Below, in pieces: positions 25,644-32,621 of a stretch of 49,846 bases of DNA. The notes beneath the pieces are model-generated. The model worked only from the letters and a program-made list of their open reading frames with translations. It did no database searches and was not told where the DNA came from. The stretch covers positions 1 through 49,846 of the forward strand of contig NZ_KZ319341.1 in the NCBI RefSeq assembly GCF_002744735.1, in the 5' to 3' direction. The position numbers and the translations under genes were made by a program. The DNA comes from Marinobacter guineae. GTDB lineage: Bacteria > Pseudomonadota > Gammaproteobacteria > Pseudomonadales > Oleiphilaceae. The first letter of the stretch is position 1, and each line of letters opens with the position of its first letter.

Positions 25644-26696
25644 TGCCCGCATACCGGTAATATTCGGGTTATGCACCACCCCCTTTTCGGTAACGATGGC
25701 ATCTATCAGGCTGGCCGGCGTTACATCAAACACCGGGTTAAAGACCTTTACGCCTTCCGGCGCCAGCCGAATTCCCCGGATCTCCCGTACTTCCAGGCCG
25801 TCTCGCTCTTCAATGGGGATGTCCGCGCCCGAGGCCAGAGACATATCCACGGTGCTGGAAGGCGCCACCACCATGAAGCCCACTTTGTGATGGCGGGCCA
25901 GGACCGCCAGGCTGTAGGTGCCAATCTTGTTGGCGACATCACCGTTGGCAGTGATGCGGTCCGCACCCACAATGACCCATCGCACGTCTCCCCGGGCCAT
26001 GATCGCCGCCGCCGCACCATCGGCATTCAGGGTGACGGGGATACCATCCCGGGTTAGCTCCCAGGCGGTCAGGCGGCTGCCCTGGAGCCAGGGCCGGGTT
26101 TCATCGGCAAAAACCTCCTTCAGCAGCTTTTTCTCGTTCAGCCGACGGATAACTCCCAGAGCTGTACCGTAGCCCCCCGTGGCCAGGGCGCCGGTGTTGC
26201 AGTGAGTTAGTACCGATATGGGTTTGTCCGGCGCCATGAATTCCACGGCATGGTCTGCCATCGCAAAATTGGCGGCGAGATCTTCCTGGTGAATCGTCAC
26301 CGCCTCTTTGGCCAGCCGTTTTACCGCCTCGTCAAGGGAATGGCATTCGTGAAAAACCTGTTCCATGCGCTGCAACGCCCAGAACAGATTGACCGCCGTC
26401 GGGCGAGACGCCGCAAGTTCACGGATGGACTGTTTGATTTCCGCCTTCCAGTCACCACCACCAGCGTGCCGTGCTGCCAGAGCAACCCCGTAAGCCGCGC
26501 TGATACCAATGGCTGGAGCGCCGCGAACCACCATATCCCGAATGCTCTGCGCCACACCGACTGCGCCTTCAAGGGTGATCCAGTGCTCCTCCCCTGGCAG
26601 CAGACGCTGGTCCAGCAATTCCAGACTGTTGCCGTGCCAGCGGATTGCAACGGTGCCAACACCATGTTCAGAAGACGGTTTCGGGGTTTCTGCCAT
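25632..26696 (-). CDS. mtnA: S-methyl-5-thioribose-1-phosphate isomerase
   Basis: MtnA converts methylthioribose-1-phosphate to methylthioribulose-1-phosphate in the methionine salvage pathway. The 354-residue protein has the substrate loop [13 protein letters not shown] (about residues 51-63), the catalytic Cys in [19 protein letters not shown] near residue 165, and the catalytic Asp in [19 protein letters not shown] near 245. The open frame extends to 26780. The ATG at 26696 has GGAG eight bases upstream and gives the normal N-terminus. It is divergent from mtaD, whose product supplies an earlier step of the same pathway. The same pairing occurs in Pseudomonas aeruginosa (PA3169/PA3170). 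Assignment is firm. Confidence 0.95.
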   Translation of the reverse strand: MAETPKPSSEHGVGTVAIRWHGNSLELLDQRLLPGEEHWITLEGAVGVAQSIRDMVVRGAPAIGISAAYGVALAARHAGGGDWKAEIKQSIRELAASRPTAVNLFWALQRMEQVFHECHSLDEAVKRLAKEAVTIHQEDLAANFAMADHAVEFMAPDKPISVLTHCNTGALATGGYGTALGVIRRLNEKKLLKEVFADETRPWLQGSRLTAWELTRDGIPVTLNADGAAAAIMARGDVRWVIVGADRITANGDVANKIGTYSLAVLARHHKVGFMVVAPSSTVDMSLASGADIPIEERDGLEVREIRGIRLAPEGVKVFNPVFDVTPASLIDAIVTEKGVVHNPNITGMRALFG

Positions 26697-26711
26697 AATA
26701 AATGCTCCGGT

Positions 26712-26748
26712 TTTGCAGCGCTGAAAAGCGCCAGTATAACGGTTATAC
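26712..26748. promoter_or_regulatory. Back-to-back promoter region between mtnA and mtaD with palindromic minus-10
   Basis: GTATAAC (26734-26740) and GTTATAC (26742-26748) are perfect inverted copies around one G, so TATAAC can serve as a minus-10 on both strands. For the rightward direction TTTGCA (26712-26717, four of six) lies 17 bases upstream. A small hairpin GCGCT-GAAA-AGCGC (26718-26731) lies within the spacer region. The leftward minus-35 is weak. Confidence 0.45.
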
Positions 26749-26807
26749 TTCCGGGCTACATTTCCATAGCGCGGCGGCACCGCGCCAACCGCTGTAAGGC
26801 AGGCTTA

Positions 26808-28145
26808 ATGACGGCAGATACCATCACCGCAGCCGATATCCGCATCAACGCACGCTGGCTGATCCCAATTGAACCGGCGGGCGCGGTTCTCAAGAACCAG
26901 GCAGTGATCATTCAGGGAACACGGATTGTTGCGGTCACACCTCAGGAGCAGGCAGACCGGGAATTCAGAACCCGTGAAACGGTTGATCTGCCATATCATG
27001 TGGTCATGCCTGGCCTGATCAATATGCACGGCCATGCGGCAATGACACTCTTCAGAGGCATGGCGGATGACCTTCCGCTGATGACTTGGCTGAATGATCA
27101 TATCTGGCCGGCCGAGGGTCGTTTCATCAGCAAACAGTTTGTTGCTGACGGTACCCAACTGGCCATGGCCGAAATGCTACGCACAGGCACCACCACTTTC
27201 TCGGACATGTACTTCTTTCCCGAGATAGCCGCCCAGGTCGCCCACGACGCGGGTATTCGCGCCCAGATCTGTTTTCCGCTGCTGGACTTCCCCACCTCCT
27301 GGGGTTCCGGGCCGGAGGAGTATCTGAGTAAGGGTCGAGCGTTTATCGACACCTGGAAGGCCGATGACTACATCATGCCAGCCATTGGCCCCCATGCGCC
27401 CTATACGGTGTCAGACGGCCCCATGGCCGAAGCGGTCCGGCTGTCAGAAGACACCGGCGCGCGGATCCAGATACACTTGCACGAAACGGCTTTCGAGGTG
27501 ACCGAGGCCAGTGAAAAACTTGGCAAGCGACCAACAGCCCGGCTGGCAGAGCTTGGCGTGTTGCGCCCGGAGACCCAGTGCGTGCATATGACCCAGATCG
27601 ACGACAGCGATATCAGCCTGCTGCAACAGTCCGGGGCACAGGTTATCCATTGCCCGGAATCCAACCTGAAGCTGGCCAGCGGCCTGTGCCCGGTCCAGAA
27701 ACTCATTGATAGCGGAGTAAACGTTGCTATTGGTACCGACGGTGCCGCCAGCAATAACGATCTGGACCTGTTTGGCGAACTGCGCACTGCCGCCATGGTG
27801 GCCAAGGTTGTGGCCGGGGATGCGGCGGCGCTATCTGCCCACAAGGCCCTTGAGATGGCCACTATTAACGGCGCGCGGGCGCTTGGCAGGGATCACGAGC
27901 TGGGCTCCCTGATTTCGGGCAAACTGGCCGACATCATTGCCATTGACCTGAGCGATCCGTTCCTTCAGCCGGTTTATGACCCCGCCTCCCATCTCGTTTA
28001 CAGCAACCACGGCCGGTCAGTAAGCCATAGCTGGATAAACGGCGTACCACAAGTACAGGATGGCCGGCTTACCCGAATTGATGTCGCCGATCTCATGCTT
28101 CGGGTCGATGACTGGGCCGGGCGAATCCGCGAACAGGCTGACTAA
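26808..28145 (+). CDS. mtaD: 5'-Methylthioadenosine / S-adenosylhomocysteine deaminase (TRZ/ATZ family)
   Basis: This 445-residue amidohydrolase deaminates methylthioadenosine to methylthioinosine, the Pseudomonas-type entry into methionine salvage. Metal and catalytic residues are visible in [18 protein letters not shown] (about residues 63-80, shortened), HLHETAFEV near 218-226, the later His in [14 protein letters not shown], and Asp in [14 protein letters not shown] near 310. The open frame begins at 26250, but that part overlaps mtnA on the other strand; the ATG at 26808 with AAGG nearby is the clear start. It leads the rightward operon mtaD-ubiG-mupP-SDR, the same order as PA3170-PA3173 in P. 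aeruginosa. The MTA role is inferred from that context and the mtnA neighbour. Confidence 0.92.
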   Translation: MTADTITAADIRINARWLIPIEPAGAVLKNQAVIIQGTRIVAVTPQEQADREFRTRETVDLPYHVVMPGLINMHGHAAMTLFRGMADDLPLMTWLNDHIWPAEGRFISKQFVADGTQLAMAEMLRTGTTTFSDMYFFPEIAAQVAHDAGIRAQICFPLLDFPTSWGSGPEEYLSKGRAFIDTWKADDYIMPAIGPHAPYTVSDGPMAEAVRLSEDTGARIQIHLHETAFEVTEASEKLGKRPTARLAELGVLRPETQCVHMTQIDDSDISLLQQSGAQVIHCPESNLKLASGLCPVQKLIDSGVNVAIGTDGAASNNDLDLFGELRTAAMVAKVVAGDAAALSAHKALEMATINGARALGRDHELGSLISGKLADIIAIDLSDPFLQPVYDPASHLVYSNHGRSVSHSWINGVPQVQDGRLTRIDVADLMLRVDDWAGRIREQAD

Positions 28146-28180
28146 CCGATTTTCTATTGATTCACCAGGCAGAACCAACC

Positions 28181-28897
28181 ATGACCAATCAGAACGTAGA
28201 CCGGAACGAAATCGCCAAGTTTGAGGCCCTGGCCAGCCGCTGGTGGGACCCGTCGAGCGAGTTCAAGCCGCTGCACGACATCAACCCCCTGCGCCTGAAC
28301 TACATTGACGAGCGGGTATCCCTGGCTGGCAAGCGAGCGCTGGATGTCGGCTGCGGCGGTGGGCTGCTGTCCGAGGGCATGGCACAACGCGGTGCCCACG
28401 TTACCGGCATCGACATGGGTGAGGCGCCACTCTCCGTGGCGCGACTGCACGGAATGGAAACCGGCGTGAAGGTGGATTATTGCCAGATCACCGTCGAAGA
28501 ACTGGCACTGGAAAGCGAACATGCCGGCCAGTACGACGTGGTCACCTGCCTGGAAATGCTGGAGCACGTGCCAGACCCGGCATCGGTGATCAGGGCCTGT
28601 GCCACCATGCTCAAGCCCGGCGGCCATCTGTTCGTCTCGACGATCAACCGCAATCCCAAGTCATTCCTGTTTGCCATTGTTGGCGCGGAATACGTGCTCG
28701 GGCTGCTTCCCAAGGGAACCCACGAGTGGAAGAAATTTATCCGGCCTTCGGAAATGTCCGATCACCTGCGCCACGCAGGGCTGGATGTCCGGGAACTCAC
28801 CGGAATGACCTACAACCCGGTCACCAAGGTCTACAAGCTGGGCCGGGATGTGGATGTGAACTACCTGATGCATGCCAGGGATATTCGTGAAGCCTGA
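28181..28897 (+). CDS. ubiG: Ubiquinone biosynthesis O-methyltransferase
   Basis: UbiG performs both O-methylations in ubiquinone synthesis at the inner membrane, using S-adenosylmethionine. The 238-residue protein begins with the family segment [19 protein letters not shown] (about residues 15-33). The SAM-binding motif [16 protein letters not shown] follows near residue 57, then the acidic motif [11 protein letters not shown] near 122 and PSEM(S)DHLRHAG near 190. An in-frame TTG at 28157 is less likely than the ATG at 28181. It lies 35 bases after mtaD and overlaps mupP by 26 bases. The operon pairs a SAM-using enzyme with an MTA/SAH deaminase, which could clear the by-product SAH; this link is inference. 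Confidence 0.95.
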   Translation: MTNQNVDRNEIAKFEALASRWWDPSSEFKPLHDINPLRLNYIDERVSLAGKRALDVGCGGGLLSEGMAQRGAHVTGIDMGEAPLSVARLHGMETGVKVDYCQITVEELALESEHAGQYDVVTCLEMLEHVPDPASVIRACATMLKPGGHLFVSTINRNPKSFLFAIVGAEYVLGLLPKGTHEWKKFIRPSEMSDHLRHAGLDVRELTGMTYNPVTKVYKLGRDVDVNYLMHARDIREA

Positions 28898-29570
28898 AAT
28901 CTCTCCCAAAACATTGCCTGAAACCTCAGCTGTCCTGTTTGATCTGGACGGAACGCTGATCGACACGGCACCGGATTTTATCCGCTGCCTGAACCAGCTG
29001 CGCGAACTGCACGGCCTGCCCGCCCTGCCCCCGGAACACATTCGCCGCTCCGTCTCAAACGGGGCCCGGGCGATGATCCGGGTGGGTTTCGGACTGGAAC
29101 CGGACCACCCCGATTACCTGGAAAAGCACACTGCGTTCCTGGATCTCTACGAAACGGGCGTGGCGGTTGAAACCACCCTGTTTGAGGGGGTGGATGAGCT
29201 CCTGAAAACCCTGGAAGCGCGGGGAATACCCTGGGGCATTGTCACAAACAAGCCAGCCAGATTCGCCGTACCGTTAATCCAGGCGCTAGGTCTGGCAGAC
29301 CGTTGCGCGGCGCTGGTCTGCCCGGATCATGTCGCCCAACGCAAGCCCCACCCCGAAGCGTTGATTCTGGCCTGCCAGCAGATGGGCACGGAGCCTGGCA
29401 CAGGCATTTATGTGGGCGACCACGAGCGTGATATCGAAGCCGGGCGTAATGCCGGCATGAAAACCATTGCAGTACGTTACGGCTACATCGAGCAGCCGGA
29501 GACCATTGATCTGTGGCAAGCCGACCTTATTGCAGACACCGTCACGGACCTGGCAAAGCTGTTACAATAG
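28872..29570 (+). CDS. mupP: N-acetylmuramic acid 6-phosphate phosphatase (HAD superfamily)
   Basis: MupP removes the phosphate from MurNAc-6-phosphate in the cell-wall recycling route of pseudomonads, which bypasses de novo UDP-MurNAc synthesis. The 232-residue protein has the HAD motifs: [12 protein letters not shown] (about residues 25-36), TNKPARF near 126, and [15 protein letters not shown] near 177. A phosphoglycolate phosphatase reading is possible from motifs alone. The order ubiG-mupP-SDR, identical to P. aeruginosa PA3171-PA3173, favours MupP. Start choice is uncertain: the ATG at 28872 lies inside ubiG with a poor ribosome site, while the GTG at 28887 has AGGGA five bases upstream. 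Confidence 0.87.
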   Translation: MPGIFVKPEISPKTLPETSAVLFDLDGTLIDTAPDFIRCLNQLRELHGLPALPPEHIRRSVSNGARAMIRVGFGLEPDHPDYLEKHTAFLDLYETGVAVETTLFEGVDELLKTLEARGIPWGIVTNKPARFAVPLIQALGLADRCAALVCPDHVAQRKPHPEALILACQQMGTEPGTGIYVGDHERDIEAGRNAGMKTIAVRYGYIEQPETIDLWQADLIADTVTDLAKLLQ

Positions 29571-29587
29571 TCGACCAAATTTAGGAT

Positions 29588-29603
29588 CCGGTTTCGAAAC
29601 CGG
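29588..29603. promoter_or_regulatory. Perfect 16-bp palindrome between mupP and the SDR gene
   Basis: CCGGTTTCGAAACCGG reads the same on both strands and lies in the 58-base gap before the SDR gene. As RNA it could form a six-pair hairpin with a UCGA loop; as DNA it could be an operator. No T run follows, so a strong terminator is unlikely. Confidence 0.5.
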
Positions 29604-29628
29604 TAACAGCCTGACACGGAGACAGGTT

Positions 29629-30378
29629 ATGCATGATTACCAAGCACCCGCCGATCTTCTGAAAGACCGTATCGTGATGGTTACGGGTGCCGGAAGTGGC
29701 ATTGGCAGGGCTGCCGCGAAAGCCTTTGCAGCCCATGGTGCGACCGTAGTACTTGTGGGCCGCACTGTCAGCAAGCTGGAAACAGTCTACGACGAAATCG
29801 AGGCCGCTGGTCACCCGAAGCCTGCGATTGTACCCATGAACTTTGAAGGGGCCGCGGTCAAGGATTACGAAGAGCTAGCGATGACCCTTGAGGACAACTT
29901 CGGTCAGCTGGATGGTCTGCTGCACAACGCTGCCATTCTGGGCGACCGCAGCCCGGTGGAACTCTACGATCCGGAAACCTGGAACAAGGTCATGCATGTT
30001 AACGCCACGGCCCCTTTCCTGCTCAGCCGGGCGATGATTCCCCTGTTGCGCAAGTCCGACGCTGCCTCGGTGATTTTCACCTCCTCCGGCGTCGGCCGGA
30101 AGGCCAAAGCCTACTGGGGCGCCTACGCCGTATCCAAGTTCGCAGTCGAAGGCCTGAGTCAGTTGCTGTCGGAAGAGCTGGACGATGAACGCCACAATGT
30201 TCGGGTGAACAGTCTGAACCCGGGCGCCACCCGTACCAACATGAGAGCTCGCGCCTATCCGGCGGAGAATCCACAGCAAAATCCGGCACCGGAAGACCTG
30301 ATGCCGATTTACCTGTATCTCATGGGTAAGGACAGCCTGGGCGTTAACGGCCAGCAACTCGACGCACAACCAAAGTAA
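29629..30378 (+). CDS. Short-chain dehydrogenase/reductase, YciK family
   Basis: This 249-residue SDR has the cofactor motif VTGAGSGIGRAAAKAF (about residues 19-34), LLHNAAILGDRSP near 95, the catalytic Ser in IFTSSGVG near 147 and the YxxxK motif in YAVSKFAVEG near 166. It closely follows the YciK pattern. YciK-family enzymes are conserved in gammaproteobacteria but their substrate is unknown. GGAG lies about eight bases before the ATG at 29629; the longer frame from 29467 would overlap mupP. The stop codon overlaps the ATG of the glutaredoxin-like gene in TAATG, so the two are translationally coupled. The place after ubiG and mupP is the same as in pseudomonads. Confidence 0.9.
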   Translation: MHDYQAPADLLKDRIVMVTGAGSGIGRAAAKAFAAHGATVVLVGRTVSKLETVYDEIEAAGHPKPAIVPMNFEGAAVKDYEELAMTLEDNFGQLDGLLHNAAILGDRSPVELYDPETWNKVMHVNATAPFLLSRAMIPLLRKSDAASVIFTSSGVGRKAKAYWGAYAVSKFAVEGLSQLLSEELDDERHNVRVNSLNPGATRTNMRARAYPAENPQQNPAPEDLMPIYLYLMGKDSLGVNGQQLDAQPK

Positions 30379-30611
30379 TGGAACTGCTTTTCTATACAAC
30401 AGCCCAGTGCCATTTGTGCGATTTAGCCGAAGCCCTACTAGTGAATGCGCCCATGCCGAAGCCGGTACCGGTAGATGTAGTGGACATTGCCCAGTCTGAA
30501 GAGCTGGTTGAGCGTTATGGCACCCGCATCCCGGTGCTGCGCCGTAACGACACCGGTGCGGAACTGGACTGGCCGTTTACCAGGGATGAATTGCTCACAT
30601 TCCTGCAATGA
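30378..30611 (+). CDS. Small glutaredoxin-like thioredoxin-fold protein (DUF836 type)
   Basis: This 77-residue protein has a redox CxxC (CHLC, residues 12-15) after the first beta strand (LLFYTTAQ), and a cis-proline segment GTRIPVLRR near residue 49. Both mark the glutaredoxin-like DUF836 family. It lacks the extra helices of full glutaredoxins. Its ATG overlaps the stop of the SDR gene, suggesting coupled translation, and yaaA begins 12 bases later. It may reduce disulfides or glutathionylated proteins. Standing next to a peroxide-stress gene, it fits an oxidative-stress role, but that is inference from position. Confidence 0.88.
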   Translation: MELLFYTTAQCHLCDLAEALLVNAPMPKPVPVDVVDIAQSEELVERYGTRIPVLRRNDTGAELDWPFTRDELLTFLQ

Positions 30612-30623
30612 GGATTGCCTGAC

Positions 30624-31394
30624 ATGTTGATGGTTATTTCCCCTGCCAAGACACTGGATTACGAAAGCCCGCTGGCGACAGACAAGGTCACCCAGCCGGA
30701 CTTTCTTGACAACGCCTGTGAGCTGGTGGACCAGCTCAAGGAACTGGAACCGCACCAGATCAGCAACCTGATGGGCATCAGCGACAAGCTGGGCCAGCTG
30801 AACGCAGAGCGTTTCCGGAACTGGCACACACCGTTTACCCCCGAGAACGCCCGCCAGGCCATTCTGGCGTTCAAGGGTGATGTTTATACCGGTCTGGATG
30901 CCGAAAGTTTCAGTGAGCCGGATTTTGAGTTTGCCCAGCAACACCTGCGAATGCTGTCCGGACTCTACGGCGTGCTGAAACCACTGGACCTGATGCAGCC
31001 CTACCGGCTGGAGATGGGTACCCGGTTCGAGAACAGCCGCGGCAAGGATCTTTACGCGTTCTGGGGCAGCAGGATCACAGATGAGATCAACCGACTGCTG
31101 GCAGGCGACGACGGCGTACTCGTTAACCTTGCTTCCAATGAATATTTCAAAAGTGTAAAGAAAAAAGACCTTGAAGGCCGGCTGATTACCCCCCAATTCA
31201 AGGACTGGAAGAATGGTCAGTACAAGATGATCAGCTTCTATGCCAAGAAAGCCCGCGGCCTGATGTGCAGATACGCCATTCAGAACCGCATCACACAAGC
31301 CGACGACCTGAAGGGATTCAACCTAGAAGGCTACTACTTCAGCGAAGACCAATCCGATAAGAACAACTGGGTTTTCCTGCGGGATGAACACTAG
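30624..31394 (+). CDS. yaaA: Peroxide stress protein YaaA
   Basis: YaaA lowers free intracellular iron during hydrogen peroxide stress in E. coli and binds DNA in some reports. The 256-residue protein shows the family hallmarks: the opening [28 protein letters not shown] near residue 85, [24 protein letters not shown] (shortened) near 112, and [10 protein letters not shown] near 210. An in-frame TTG lies three codons upstream (30615). The ATG at 30624 with GAGG upstream matches the E. coli N-terminus. It probably belongs to the preceding transcript. Confidence 0.95.
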   Translation: MLMVISPAKTLDYESPLATDKVTQPDFLDNACELVDQLKELEPHQISNLMGISDKLGQLNAERFRNWHTPFTPENARQAILAFKGDVYTGLDAESFSEPDFEFAQQHLRMLSGLYGVLKPLDLMQPYRLEMGTRFENSRGKDLYAFWGSRITDEINRLLAGDDGVLVNLASNEYFKSVKKKDLEGRLITPQFKDWKNGQYKMISFYAKKARGLMCRYAIQNRITQADDLKGFNLEGYYFSEDQSDKNNWVFLRDEH

Positions 31395-31441
31395 GGAGTT
31401 GACCTGAGGCTCCCTGATCCAAGTTGATATCGGAGTAAGCA

Positions 31442-31642
31442 ATGAATGAAGCAGTTTTTTCCCAGATCGCCATGCTGGTGTTTCTGACCGGCCTTATTGT
31501 CTGGATGGGTGTCATCGTCTGGGATCTGGCCAAAAAATCACAGGCAGGAAAGTTCGGCACGATCGCCCTGTTTACCGTACTGGGTGCCGGTGTTGTCGGC
31601 TTTATTGTCAAAACCGTACTCGTAGAGATCATGCAAATATGA
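31442..31642 (+). CDS. DUF2788 small membrane protein
   Basis: This 66-residue protein is almost entirely two transmembrane segments (AMLVFLTGLIVWMGVIVWDL, about residues 10-29, and IALFTVLGAGVVGFIVKTVL, about 41-60) joined by a short positively charged loop (KKSQAGKFG). This pattern fits the DUF2788 family, which is small and has no assigned function. The positive loop suggests both ends face the periplasm. It lies between yaaA (47 bases) and rdgC (19 bases), all rightward, so it may be cotranscribed with either. Confidence 0.85.
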   Translation: MNEAVFSQIAMLVFLTGLIVWMGVIVWDLAKKSQAGKFGTIALFTVLGAGVVGFIVKTVLVEIMQI

Positions 31643-31661
31643 AAGACAAGGACCAGGCCTG

Positions 31662-32588
31662 ATGTGGTTTCGCAATGCCCGCGTATTCCGTTTTACCAAA
31701 CCGTTTGATATCTCCGCCGAAGAGCTCCAGGAAAAGCTCCAGGCCGACACTTTCAAGCCCTGCGGCCCCCAGGAAACCAGCCGCCAGGGTTGGGTACCGC
31801 CGCTGGGCAAGCATGGTGACCAGCTGGTTCACAGCGCCAACGGGTACCATCTGATTGCTCTGCGCAAGGAAGAGAAAATTCTTCCCGGCCCGGTGGTCAA
31901 GGAAGCGGTGGAGGAGAAAGCGGAAGCCATTGAGTTTGAGCAGGGCCGCAAGGTTCGCCGCAAGGAAAGGGACGAGATCAAGGAACAGGTGATGCTGGAG
32001 ATGTTGCCACAGGCGTTCTCCAAAAACCGTCGCTGCTTTGCCTATCTCGCACCACAGGACGGCGTGCTGGTGGTTGACGCCGGCTCCGCGAAACAGGCCG
32101 AAGATCTGGCTTCAACCCTGCGTAAGAGCCTGGGCTCGCTACCGGTTCGCCCACCCGCCGTGGAGCAGGCTCCCGCCTTCACCCTTACCGGCTGGCTGAA
32201 CGAATCCATTGATTTGCCTGGCACCGTGGTTCTGGGCAGTGAGTGCGAACTGAAAGATCCGTCCGAGGACGGCGGTGTCGTGCGTTGCAAAGGCCTGGAC
32301 TTGAAAGCGGACGAAATCCGCAATCATCTGGACGCTGGCATGCAAGTCACCAAACTGTCCCTCACCTGGGATGACAACGTCTCGTTTGTACTGGATGAGG
32401 AACTGGGCATCCGCCGTCTGAAATTTGGCGAAACCCTGCAGGACCAGCTCGACGACGTCGATGTGGACGACGCAGTGGCCAAGTTCGACGCGGCCTTCAC
32501 CCTGATGACCCTGGAACTGTCCAGGCTTATTCCGGGACTGCTGGAGGCACTGGGCGGTGAAGACCGCTCGGCGATTGTCGAAGAGTAA
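31662..32588 (+). CDS. rdgC: Recombination-associated protein RdgC
   Basis: RdgC is a ring-shaped DNA-binding protein that competes with RecA for DNA. The 308-residue length and landmarks match the family: the opening MWFRNARVFRFTKPFD, GWVPPLGKHGDQLVHS near residue 45, ILPGPVVKEAVEEKA near 74 and the C-terminal MTLELSRLIPGLLEALGGED (shortened). The ATG follows 19 bases after the DUF2788 gene. A hairpin just after the stop codon is likely its terminator. Nothing unusual is visible. Confidence 0.96.
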   Translation: MWFRNARVFRFTKPFDISAEELQEKLQADTFKPCGPQETSRQGWVPPLGKHGDQLVHSANGYHLIALRKEEKILPGPVVKEAVEEKAEAIEFEQGRKVRRKERDEIKEQVMLEMLPQAFSKNRRCFAYLAPQDGVLVVDAGSAKQAEDLASTLRKSLGSLPVRPPAVEQAPAFTLTGWLNESIDLPGTVVLGSECELKDPSEDGGVVRCKGLDLKADEIRNHLDAGMQVTKLSLTWDDNVSFVLDEELGIRRLKFGETLQDQLDDVDVDDAVAKFDAAFTLMTLELSRLIPGLLEALGGEDRSAIVEE

Positions 32589-32595
32589 ACTGAAC

Positions 32596-32621
32596 AGAGC
32601 GCCCCTCAATGGGCGCTCTTT
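32596..32621 (+). terminator. rdgC terminator overlapping the end of the Pat-like gene
   Basis: AGAGCGCCC (32596-32604) pairs with GGGCGCTCT (32611-32619) around a six-base loop, followed by a short T run. The stop codon of the convergent Pat-like gene (32606-32608) lies inside the loop, so the hairpin is shared by the two gene ends. Confidence 0.7.

Noticed and set aside
26250..26807. 186-codon N-terminal extension of the deaminase MtaD
   Set aside because: It lies opposite mtnA, and its sequence shows no amidohydrolase features. The family N-terminus begins at 26808.
29588..29603. PsrA-type fatty-acid regulator site
   Set aside because: The halves GTTTC and GAAAC occur in the reverse order and spacing compared with the known GAAAC-N-GTTTC site.
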